Program-made: the position numbers and the translations under genes
Notes under the pieces: generated by a model
Told to the model about the DNA's origin: nothing
Database searches by the model: none
The model's input: the letters and a program-made list of their open reading frames with translations, nothing else
Assembly (NCBI GenBank): GCA_016929305.1
Contig: JAFGJC010000345.1
Location: 1-11,336, forward strand
DNA: 11,336 nucleotides
Origin: a candidate division CSSED10-310 bacterium
GTDB lineage: Bacteria; CSSED10-310; JAFGJC01
Direction of reading: 5' to 3'
Part shown: positions 5,493 through 11,336 of the stretch, in pieces
How the letters are laid out: each line of letters opens with the position of its first letter
How positions within the stretch are numbered: position 1 is the first letter of the stretch

Positions 5493-8281
5493 AGGGTCAG
5501 CACCTCTGAGCGGTCACTGGCATATCCCCTGATCCGGACAGTATCACCGTCGGTTCTGATAATGACCGCTCCGTCTTCATGCGTGGAAAACGTTTTACTG
5601 CCAATCTGTCGATAACCATAGAGCGAATTTTCAGCATCTTTCAGTTTCCATCGGTTCATCAATGGGCTTAGTACTGTGATTAATGGTGTTACTGCTTCCG
5701 TAAATGTGTCGGTTGTGGCAAAGGTTTGGCCATTGGCAGGAACCTGCAGCAGTGTAGCATGTATATTTCCATACTGTTCCAGCACCGCCAGGGCACGCTT
5801 GTCCGCGTTCGATGTCAATAAAGCGGAAAATTTGCCATATGTAATTCGCAATACCATGGAGTTACTGCTGGAGGCGTACCGTCCCTGAAACCGTTCCTTG
5901 GGAGGATTCAGAACGTCGATAACAAGAGATTGCGTTTTGCCTGCCATTACCGTCGATTCTCTGTAAAGCGTCATTCCTTCAGATACCGGTGATGAGGCAA
6001 TCTCTCTGGATTGCACCGCATGAAAAAGATCCCGAATTTCCCACGCAAGGGTACTGCTGGAATGAAACAGCGAGGGATCTTCAAGTTTCATCAGGATTGT
6101 TTCCGGCGATGCGTCCGTGTCCAGTTCATTAAAAGGCAGCGGGTGACAAAATCGATGGATGTTGAAGGACGGATTCGCAGCTATTGATACAAGTCCTCCC
6201 GAGAAATTCGGGTTCGGACAGCTTATCACCAGAGTATCAATCGTGCGGCCATGCATTGCCAGGAGTGCCGGAGTGATAACATTCGATCCGATATCCAGGG
6301 ATATTTCCTTGTCGCCAAAGGCAAGATGGCGAGGTCCCGCATCGACCAGGAACGCTTTTCCGGACGGTGTTTGTATCAGGATCGAATTGCCCCCGCCCAT
6401 GCCAAACAAAGAAGGATCCAAAAAGGTGATTTGAAGATCTCTGGATTTGTGCATCCATGAATAGGCTGACGTTCCGATAATGATGAGCAAGAGTAATGCG
6501 GTCACAACTAACCGCCATTTGACGGATATATGGTTCCTGTGATTCACCAGAAGGCGCATTCGAGGAATCAAGTGGAATTGAATCCATGGAAATAAAGCAA
6601 GTGCAAGAAGAGCGAGATAGTAGGGAAGCATGATTGCCAATGTCGGTGGAGGAATATCGGGATACGGGAAAGCCGTTCCGAAGAATGCAGCTGATCCCAG
6701 GAAGAGTTTAATGGCTAACCAGTTAGTCGCATTCAAAGCCAAGGCTAAAAACTTGCCGATGAATGGGATGTAAAATAATATGCCTGCAAACAGACCAAGC
6801 TGAACGATAACGCCGATCAGCGGAATAGCGATAAAGTTGGCGAATATCGCAGTTACAGATACTTTCTTGAAGTAATATGCGGTGAGAGGCAGCATTCCGA
6901 GTTGAATGGAAAGTTGAGCGGCGATGAAGACACTGATCCAACCGGGCAGATGGCGGAAGGCGATTGTTTTGGGCAGTAACCGATCAGCCATGAAACCTGC
7001 GGCGAGTATCATGAGTGCCATAGCTGTCCATTGCCATTTCATCCACATCAATCTGGGATTGATTAGGACAATACCGATGCAAAAGAGCATTTCAAGAAAC
7101 AAAAAAATCCGGAAGAATCCATACAGATATCTGTTGGCCAGATCCCATATCGGCCGGGTTAAAAGCGACAGTGACAAGACAGCTGAAAACGAAAAAAGAA
7201 ATGCGGCTTCGGTCAGGATGAGCGGATTGAATGCAAGGATCACCAATGCTGCAACTGAGATGCCCAGAAGGAATGAGCGGTCGAGTTTCAATCCGCGAAA
7301 ATAGAAGAAGATGAGGGTTACCGTATTCATGATGGCGGCCCTGATGGTCGATGGCCGTGCGCCTGTGATCAATACAAAAAGAAGCAGTGCGATGACGATG
7401 ATGATAAACGCACTGGTCCGGGGTAATTTTATGAGAGTAAACAGACCCATGAAAAACAGAGTAATAATGGTTACATGAAGACCGGAAACAGCCAGGACAT
7501 GTGAAACACCTGCAGCACGAAACGTATCCTTTACGTCCTGCGATAACCCGGACCGCAAACCCAGAAGAACACCTCCCAAAAATGATGATTCGGGATAAGG
7601 CACGGTGGCTTTTATCGATCGCAGAAGATGTTTTTTTATCGAAAGCGCCGTATGAACAACCGGATTACCACCCTCCCCAAGGATTTCCAGTTGACTGGGG
7701 TCACGAATACTGACAATCCCATAAAATTGCTGATTGTTTAAAAAAGATTTCATATCAAAACCGCCGGGATTTGCTGCCGGTTCGGGCAAACGGACCGCAG
7801 CATCCGTAATGGCGATAGTGTTGCCGTAATTCAACCGGGTATAATCATCCATCAGCGAAGGATACACCTTGACATATAGATTGCCACGTTCAACCTTTTG
7901 TATGATTCCCGAAGCGCTTTGAACAGACATGACTCGCAACGAAACGATGGTATAACGCTCTCGAATATCCGGAGATGAATCGATATGGCCCACAATTCGT
8001 GCCCCGAAATCACAATATCCGTTATTAATTACCTGAAAAAGATGAGTTGATGCCGATGTGTCCAAGTGGAAAATCGTATCGGCGATTCCCAGAAGCGAGA
8101 AAGCGGTGACGACAGCTAAAACAAAGGGTTTTTTCAAGACAGACAGGATTACTGATATAATGCAAGCTGCCGAACCGATTACGAAGAAAGTCAGAAAAGA
8201 CCAGTCCGGCAATCCCGTCAATCTGGCAATAATGATGCCTGCAATGAAACTTCCCGCTGCATATTGAAGGTACTGTGCCAC
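5489..8281 (-). CDS. comEC: ComEC/Rec2 DNA-uptake channel with degenerate C-terminal MBL domain
   Basis: A 930-residue ComEC, full length for the three-domain form, which forms the inner-membrane channel for single-stranded DNA. In order: N-terminal membrane helices and the DUF4131 region (about 1-200, with the typical NPGGFDMKSFL at 171-181); the multi-pass Competence domain (about 225-570) with AAGVSHVLAVSGLHV at 256-270; a further helix (590-607); and an MBL-like domain (about 615-930). The MBL domain keeps its outline (FLVDAGP 644-650, SNSMVLRI 806-813), but DVGQGD became DPSLFGMGGG, the HxHxDH motif became SCPNPNFSGG (687-696), TGD became TSNAD and HHG became PANG. It should not bind the catalytic metals. 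The start is GTG at 8281, 2 bp after the preceding stop, with only a weak Shine-Dalgarno, so translation probably depends on coupling. A complete MBL protein is encoded two genes downstream. The channel assignment is firm; loss of nuclease activity is inferred from motif loss. Confidence 0.93.
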   Translation of the reverse strand: MAQYLQYAAGSFIAGIIIARLTGLPDWSFLTFFVIGSAACIISVILSVLKKPFVLAVVTAFSLLGIADTIFHLDTSASTHLFQVINNGYCDFGARIVGHIDSSPDIRERYTIVSLRVMSVQSASGIIQKVERGNLYVKVYPSLMDDYTRLNYGNTIAITDAAVRLPEPAANPGGFDMKSFLNNQQFYGIVSIRDPSQLEILGEGGNPVVHTALSIKKHLLRSIKATVPYPESSFLGGVLLGLRSGLSQDVKDTFRAAGVSHVLAVSGLHVTIITLFFMGLFTLIKLPRTSAFIIIVIALLLFVLITGARPSTIRAAIMNTVTLIFFYFRGLKLDRSFLLGISVAALVILAFNPLILTEAAFLFSFSAVLSLSLLTRPIWDLANRYLYGFFRIFLFLEMLFCIGIVLINPRLMWMKWQWTAMALMILAAGFMADRLLPKTIAFRHLPGWISVFIAAQLSIQLGMLPLTAYYFKKVSVTAIFANFIAIPLIGVIVQLGLFAGILFYIPFIGKFLALALNATNWLAIKLFLGSAAFFGTAFPYPDIPPPTLAIMLPYYLALLALALFPWIQFHLIPRMRLLVNHRNHISVKWRLVVTALLLLIIIGTSAYSWMHKSRDLQITFLDPSLFGMGGGNSILIQTPSGKAFLVDAGPRHLAFGDKEISLDIGSNVITPALLAMHGRTIDTLVISCPNPNFSGGLVSIAANPSFNIHRFCHPLPFNELDTDASPETILMKLEDPSLFHSSSTLAWEIRDLFHAVQSREIASSPVSEGMTLYRESTVMAGKTQSLVIDVLNPPKERFQGRYASSSNSMVLRITYGKFSALLTSNADKRALAVLEQYGNIHATLLQVPANGQTFATTDTFTEAVTPLITVLSPLMNRWKLKDAENSLYGYRQIGSKTFSTHEDGAVIIRTDGDTVRIRGYASDRSEVLTL

Positions 8282-8283
8282 CG

Positions 8284-8484
8284 TTAAAACTCAATGGAAT
8301 GCAAAGGATCTTCCGTTTCAACATCATCTTGGGCGCTGCCCGATTCGATTTCGCTGAAATATTGAGCGTTGCTGGACTGAATGGTTTGAATTCGATAGTC
8401 CGGATTAACTAACAGTACGGCAATACCAATAACGAAGGCGGCGAGGATCAGCAGGAGCAACCGGTATTCCGTAGGCAGCTCCAT
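8284..8484 (-). CDS. Small single-pass membrane protein of unknown function
   Basis: A 66-residue protein that I do not recognise. After a short N-terminus (MELPTEYR), residues 9-26 form a strongly hydrophobic Leu/Ile/Val/Ala stretch. A polar, acidic tail with several Ser, Glu and Asp residues follows. There are no cysteines and no catalytic motif. It is probably real: it has an ATG with AGGA 9 bases upstream, and it sits exactly between the pyrimidine-nucleoside phosphorylase stop (3-bp gap) and the comEC GTG (2-bp gap), so it is part of the coupled chain. The position suggests a ComEC-associated membrane subunit or a translational leader for comEC, whose own ribosome binding site is weak. 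Both ideas are inference. Confidence 0.65.
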   Translation of the reverse strand: MELPTEYRLLLLILAAFVIGIAVLLVNPDYRIQTIQSSNAQYFSEIESGSAQDDVETEDPLHSIEF

Positions 8485-8487
8485 GAA

Positions 8488-9807
8488 TCAAGATCCTGGC
8501 GAGATGCGATCGAGGACAAGATTGTTGGTGAATTCAGATGGTTCCTGATCGAACTCGAAAGCGGAGAGGATATATGTTTTCAGAGATTCAGGGAGAGGTT
8601 TGGCGGTAAAGACAGTTACTAGCGCATCACCCTTCTGAACGGTATCGCCCGCTTCTGCGTGCAAAAGAAATCCAACGCCGGGATCTATCGAATCATCCTG
8701 CCGTTTTCTGCCGGCACCGAGCTCAATACTTGCCAGACCGATTATCATCGGGTCGATTCCCGACAATACACCCGATATACTGCTTTTTAAAACAACTGGT
8801 TTACCAAGGGGCAGTGAATACGGCGGCTCAATGGAAGACACGTCGCCACCTTGGGTTTCGACGAGTTTTTTAAATATCTCGTAAGCAGTGCCGTCGTCGA
8901 TGAGTTTATTGAGTTGGGTTATGGCACTGTGTTCATCGGGAGCATATCCTGCCATAATCAGGAGAGGTGCAGAAAGAACAATGGTGAGTTCTCGGAGTAG
9001 TTTTGATCCTTTACCCGTCAAAACATCAACGGATTCCATAACCTCAAGGCTGTTGCCTACAGCCCTGCCGAGCGGTTGCGTATGCATGTTTGTCAAAATC
9101 GCCTGAACATTTCGACCATGTGCTGTTCCGATGTCCACCATCGTTTTAGCTAATTTGGCAGCGTCTTGCTGGGATTTCATGAAAGCGCCGCGTCCGACCT
9201 TCACGTCAAGGATAAGGTTTTGAGGTCCTGCGGCGATTTTTTTTGACATGATGGATGCCGCGATAAGCGGTAAACAATCAACCGTTGCCGTAACATCCCG
9301 CAAGGCGTACATTTTCTTGTCCGCTGGCACCATGGTATCAGTCTGACCGATCATGGCTACGCCGATTTTTTGCATTTGATCCAGCAGCTGCCGCCGGTTC
9401 AAACGGGTATTAAATCCAGGTATGGATTCAAGCTTGTCAAGTGTTCCTCCGGTGTGTCCCAGTCCTCTTCCGGACATCATGGGAACGCCTATGCCTGTTG
9501 CTGCGACGAGAGGAGCGAGGATGAGGCTGATTTTATCACCGACACCGCCGGTAGAATGTTTATCTGCAGTGATCATTCCAGCGAAATCTTCCGGCAGAAA
9601 CCGTTCACCGGAATCCATCATTGTTTTTGTCAATGCGGAGGTTTCTTCGGCGGTCATGCCACGAAAGAAAACGGCCATAAGGAAAGCAGACATCTGGTAA
9701 TCGGGTATATGCCCGTCGACATATCCGCCGATAAACTGCTCGATCATATCCGGTGGTAATGTGCCTCCATCTCGCTTCAACTGAATCAAACGGTAGGGAG
9801 AGATCAT
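8488..9807 (-). CDS. pdp: Pyrimidine-nucleoside phosphorylase
   Basis: A 439-residue enzyme of the thymidine/pyrimidine-nucleoside phosphorylase family, usual length. It cleaves deoxyuridine, thymidine or uridine with phosphate to free base plus (deoxy)ribose-1-phosphate in the cytoplasm. Visible signatures are DKHSTGGVGDK (82-92, phosphate site), SGRGLGHTGGTLDKLES (112-128, family signature), PADKKMYALRDVTATV (161-176, substrate binding), MSKKIAAG (187-194) and DVKVGRGAFM (201-210). The C-terminal lobe contains the barrel-sandwich region GFLLHAEAGDTVQKGDALV. Motif details resemble Bacillus-type Pdp more than enterobacterial DeoA; deoA would be the alternative symbol. The ATG at 9807 overlaps the deoC stop by one base (TGATG). 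The frame runs on upstream to 10041, but that part overlaps deoC antiparallel to nothing conserved and is rejected. It supplies deoxyribose-1-phosphate, which needs a phosphopentomutase (not in the window) before DeoC can act. Confidence 0.95.
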   Translation of the reverse strand: MISPYRLIQLKRDGGTLPPDMIEQFIGGYVDGHIPDYQMSAFLMAVFFRGMTAEETSALTKTMMDSGERFLPEDFAGMITADKHSTGGVGDKISLILAPLVAATGIGVPMMSGRGLGHTGGTLDKLESIPGFNTRLNRRQLLDQMQKIGVAMIGQTDTMVPADKKMYALRDVTATVDCLPLIAASIMSKKIAAGPQNLILDVKVGRGAFMKSQQDAAKLAKTMVDIGTAHGRNVQAILTNMHTQPLGRAVGNSLEVMESVDVLTGKGSKLLRELTIVLSAPLLIMAGYAPDEHSAITQLNKLIDDGTAYEIFKKLVETQGGDVSSIEPPYSLPLGKPVVLKSSISGVLSGIDPMIIGLASIELGAGRKRQDDSIDPGVGFLLHAEAGDTVQKGDALVTVFTAKPLPESLKTYILSAFEFDQEPSEFTNNLVLDRISPGS

Positions 9808-10682
9808 CACTGTTTTCCCGATACGATAGCGACAGATGCACTGGCACCAATTCGGGAAGCACCGGCAGAAACCATTTCCTGAGCGGTTTTTTCGTCGCGA
9901 ATTCCACCGGAAGCCTTGACACCCATTTCCGGTCCGACGATACGCCGCATCAATGCCACATCCTCCACCGTCGCGCCACCCGGACCAAAACCTGTGGATG
10001 TTTTCACAAAAGTTGCTCCGGCAGCTTTGGAGAGGACACACGCGGCAATTTTTTGGTCCGCATTGAGAAGGGATGTTTCCAGAATGACTTTTACGGGATT
10101 TGTTCCTGCGGCTTCAACCACAGCTTTAATTTCATCATAAATCAGTTTGTAGTCTCCAGCTTTCAGGGCACCGATATTAAGGACCATGTCGATTTCGCGA
10201 GCCCCCTTCAGGACCGCTTCACGAGTTTCTGCGGCTTTTATCGTTGCAGTGACCGCTCCCAGAGGAAACCCGACGACGGCAGCCACCGGAATACCGGATC
10301 CGTCCAGATTTTTAACAGCTCGCTGTACATGGACAGGATTGACGCAGACCGCTGCAAACTTGTACTGAATCGCTTCTTTGCACAGCTTGTCAATATCCTC
10401 CGTTGTCGCTTCAGGTTTAAGAAGCGTATGGTCAATGTACTTGCCCAAACCATCCGGCGGCGCACCAAATCCCGGTTTTGTGCCGATTCGATCCGCTCCC
10501 GACTGCAAAACATTATTCATGATGGTGTGACAAACGGATTGGTCGACAGCGGGTTTTCCGGAATCATCCGTAATTGTGTAACCCTGTTTTTGGAGTTCGC
10601 AGACCACAGCCTTGGTGATTAAATCAACCAGTTCCGACGGATCTTTCAACCCGCCGGAAAATGTTCCTGTATCATAAGACAT
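9807..10682 (-). CDS. deoC: Deoxyribose-phosphate aldolase with N-terminal extension (microcompartment type)
   Basis: A 291-residue class I aldolase that cleaves 2-deoxyribose-5-phosphate to acetaldehyde and glyceraldehyde-3-phosphate. The core starts near residue 78 (KYIDHTLLKPEAT at 81-93) and contains EIDMVLNIGALKAG (Asp165, equivalent to E. coli Asp102), FVKTSTGFG (Lys227, the Schiff-base lysine) and GVKASGG (Lys256, the second active-site lysine), so it looks fully active. The first 75 residues or so are extra. They include an amphipathic-looking helix DPSELVDLITKAVVCELQKQ (14-33), then a Pro/Gly-containing linker and a second helix around 47-62. Short N-terminal helices of this kind target enzymes to bacterial microcompartments, and the preceding gene encodes a BMC shell protein 32 bp away. 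The ATG at 10682 has AAGGGGG just upstream. DeoC with extensions is known from sugar-phosphate-type BMC loci. The enzyme call is firm; encapsulation is inferred from the extension plus context. Confidence 0.95.
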   Translation of the reverse strand: MSYDTGTFSGGLKDPSELVDLITKAVVCELQKQGYTITDDSGKPAVDQSVCHTIMNNVLQSGADRIGTKPGFGAPPDGLGKYIDHTLLKPEATTEDIDKLCKEAIQYKFAAVCVNPVHVQRAVKNLDGSGIPVAAVVGFPLGAVTATIKAAETREAVLKGAREIDMVLNIGALKAGDYKLIYDEIKAVVEAAGTNPVKVILETSLLNADQKIAACVLSKAAGATFVKTSTGFGPGGATVEDVALMRRIVGPEMGVKASGGIRDEKTAQEMVSAGASRIGASASVAIVSGKQ

Positions 10683-10686
10683 GGAA

Positions 10687-10693
10687 CCCCCTT
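10687..10693 (-). promoter_or_regulatory. Shine-Dalgarno of deoC
   Basis: AAGGGGG on the minus strand lies 4 bases before the ATG at 10682. It supports the start that includes the N-terminal extension, rather than a shorter aldolase beginning near residue 80. Confidence 0.7.
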
Positions 10694-10714
10694 CACTGTT
10701 GAAACAAAACGTTA

Positions 10715-11005
10715 TTATTTAGTCGTTACTCCAGGAAGTGCGATAGGGAAGATGATATCAAGATTTGAATGCGGTCTTGGGATGACATGGACAGATACGA
10801 GTTCGCCGACTTTTTGAGCGGCCGCAGCACCGGCATCGGTAGCGGCTTTGCACGCTGCCACATCGCCGCGTACCATCGCGGTGACATAACCGCCACCGAC
10901 TTTCTCATAACCCACCAGGGTGACTTTCGCGGCTTTTACCATCGCATCACATGATTCAATCAATCCGATCAGTCCTTTGGTCTCGATCATACCCAACGCT
11001 TCCAT
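10715..11005 (-). CDS. Bacterial microcompartment hexameric shell protein (BMC-H, PduA/EutM-like)
   Basis: A 96-residue single-BMC-domain protein, the usual length. It assembles as hexamers that tile the protein shell of a metabolosome; the central pore passes metabolites while the shell holds back aldehydes. Typical features are MEALGMIETKGLIGLIESCD at the N-terminus, VTLVGYEKVGGG with the pore loop VGGG at 36-39, VTAMVRGDVAACKAATDAG, and VHVIPRPH (72-79). The start at 11005 is chosen because GGAGG lies 5 bases upstream (11011-11015); the longer frame to 11041 would add 12 residues absent from the family and would bury this site. It is the first gene of the operon, about 40 nt after the predicted transcription start, which suggests high expression, as suits a shell component. 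No pentamer, trimer or second hexamer gene is visible, so the rest of the shell must be encoded elsewhere. The family is certain; the enclosed pathway is inferred from deoC. Confidence 0.95.
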   Translation of the reverse strand: MEALGMIETKGLIGLIESCDAMVKAAKVTLVGYEKVGGGYVTAMVRGDVAACKAATDAGAAAAQKVGELVSVHVIPRPHSNLDIIFPIALPGVTTK

Positions 11006-11010
11006 AGAAA

Positions 11011-11015
11011 CCTCC
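11011..11015 (-). promoter_or_regulatory. Shine-Dalgarno that fixes the BMC-H start
   Basis: GGAGG on the minus strand, 5 bases before the ATG at 11005. Together with the conserved family N-terminus it decides against the upstream in-frame starts. Confidence 0.8.
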
Positions 11016-11051
11016 ATTTCTAGAAAAACAACGATTTCCAATCAGTTACGT

Positions 11052-11080
11052 AATATAAAATCAGAAGCAACTTAAATCAA
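11052..11080 (-). promoter_or_regulatory. Sigma70-like promoter of the DNA-uptake/BMC operon
   Basis: On the minus strand a -35 box TTGATT (11075-11080) and a -10 box TATATT (11052-11057) are separated by exactly 17 bases. The boxes match the consensus at 4 and 5 of 6 positions. It lies just downstream of the glutamate dehydrogenase terminator and predicts a start near 11045, giving a leader of about 40 nt. I see no clear operator palindrome in 11006-11100, and no other promoter-like site before the remaining nine genes. Confidence 0.6.
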
Positions 11081-11100
11081 TCCCAAACAAAGAAAGTACA

Positions 11101-11137
11101 TCAAAAAGCTCCAAATAGCGGTGGCTATTTGGAGCTT
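11101..11137 (-). terminator. Rho-independent terminator of the glutamate dehydrogenase gene
   Basis: A perfect 14-bp inverted repeat (11106-11119 with 11124-11137) closes on a 4-base loop. On the minus strand the stem runs straight into a TTTTT tract (11103-11107). It sits 24 bp after the gdhA stop and insulates the operon from upstream transcription. Nothing suggests function on the plus strand, where the stem is followed by GGGTGA. Confidence 0.9.
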
Positions 11138-11161
11138 GGGTGACAAACCAGGCTGGTTAGA

Positions 11162-11336
11162 TTATACCCAGCCTCGTTCAGCGCAGGCTTGAGCTACTCG
11201 ATTGATAGCGATAACGTAGGCTGCGTTCCTCATGTAAAGATCGCGTTTTTTAGCGAGTTCGCTGACGGCGATAAAAGCTGAGGTCATTTTAACATCGAGT
11301 TTTCCAAGAACTTCGTCTTTTTCCCAGAAATAGTTC
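11162..11336 (-). CDS. gdhA: Glutamate dehydrogenase, C-terminal end (partial)
   Basis: Only the last 57 residues and the TAA (11162-11164) lie in the window; the gene continues past 11336. The fragment shows YFWEKDEVLGKLD, then KMTSAFIAVSELAKKR, then LYMRNAAYVIAINRVAQA and the ending ERGWV, the characteristic C-terminus of hexameric Glu/Leu/Phe/Val dehydrogenases, in particular glutamate dehydrogenase. That enzyme interconverts glutamate with 2-oxoglutarate and ammonia. It ends in its own intrinsic terminator, so it is a separate unit from the operon. Cofactor preference cannot be read from this fragment. Another family member (such as leucine dehydrogenase) is possible but fits the ending less well. 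Confidence 0.85.
   Translation of the reverse strand, partial: NYFWEKDEVLGKLDVKMTSAFIAVSELAKKRDLYMRNAAYVIAINRVAQACAERGWV

Noticed and set aside
6237..6587. Second minus-strand frame inside comEC, considered as a sign of a frameshift in the MBL domain
   Set aside because: The comEC frame continues with recognisable MBL scaffold motifs to its end, and the alternative frame contains no missing metal motif. Loss of the motifs is by substitution, not by frameshift.
9808..10041. N-terminal extension of the pyrimidine-nucleoside phosphorylase frame
   Set aside because: The extra 78 residues are Cys/Arg/Gly-rich and unrelated to the family. They overlap the deoC coding region in another frame, and the ATG at 9807 gives the normal family N-terminus.
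9753..10622. Plus-strand open frame of 289 codons opposite deoC
   Set aside because: It lies entirely antisense to the conserved deoC/pdp coding sequence, has low-complexity Ser/Phe/Arg/Cys content, no recognisable motif and no ribosome binding site. It is a shadow of the real genes.
11006..11041. Longer start of the BMC-H shell protein
   Set aside because: The 12 added residues are absent from the family and would translate through the GGAGG at 11011-11015.

Overview
The window holds one long minus-strand gene cluster, flanked by two partial genes. Base composition is moderate by eye, intergenic spaces are short, and there are no insertion sequences, tRNA, rRNA or CRISPR arrays. A pilin-like fragment, ComEC/ComEA-type DNA-uptake proteins and a bacterial microcompartment (BMC) shell protein suggest a heterotrophic, probably diderm bacterium from a lineage that is not a well-studied model. 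I cannot name the phylum from the sequence.

Layout, left to right. Bases 3-431 are the 3' part of a plus-strand type IV pilin/pseudopilin-like gene. Bases 432-495 are a short convergent intergenic region with a hairpin. Bases 496-11005 carry ten minus-strand genes, listed here in transcription order (right to left): BMC hexamer shell protein; deoxyribose-phosphate aldolase (DeoC) with an extra N-terminal helical extension; pyrimidine-nucleoside phosphorylase; a 66-residue single-pass membrane protein; ComEC; a two-module ComEA; a membrane-anchored metallo-beta-lactamase (MBL) hydrolase of the ComEC type; a tandem PD-(D/E)XK nuclease with two Fe-S-type cysteine clusters; a membrane-anchored DHH/DHHA1 phosphoesterase; and cytidine deaminase. 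Junctions range from 4-bp overlaps to gaps of 42 bp or less, so this looks like one operon. A sigma70-like promoter is visible at 11052-11080. It follows a clear intrinsic terminator (11101-11137) that ends the upstream glutamate dehydrogenase gene, of which only the C-terminus is present (11162-11336).

The genes read as one pathway: bind and import DNA (ComEA, ComEC, perhaps the MBL protein and the pilin), cut it (PD-(D/E)XK protein), reduce oligonucleotides to nucleotides (DHH protein), deaminate deoxycytidine (Cdd), phosphorolyse pyrimidine deoxynucleosides (Pdp), and split deoxyribose-5-phosphate into acetaldehyde and glyceraldehyde-3-phosphate (DeoC). The aldolase is probably housed in a BMC that contains the acetaldehyde. 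I infer a dedicated system for eating extracellular DNA that couples competence-type uptake to microcompartment deoxyribose catabolism. Three further points stand out. The MBL domain of ComEC has lost its metal-binding motif while a separate MBL protein in the same operon keeps it. The first half of the tandem nuclease has lost catalytic residues. Several expected steps (5'-nucleotidase, phosphopentomutase, aldehyde dehydrogenase, other shell proteins) are not in the window.
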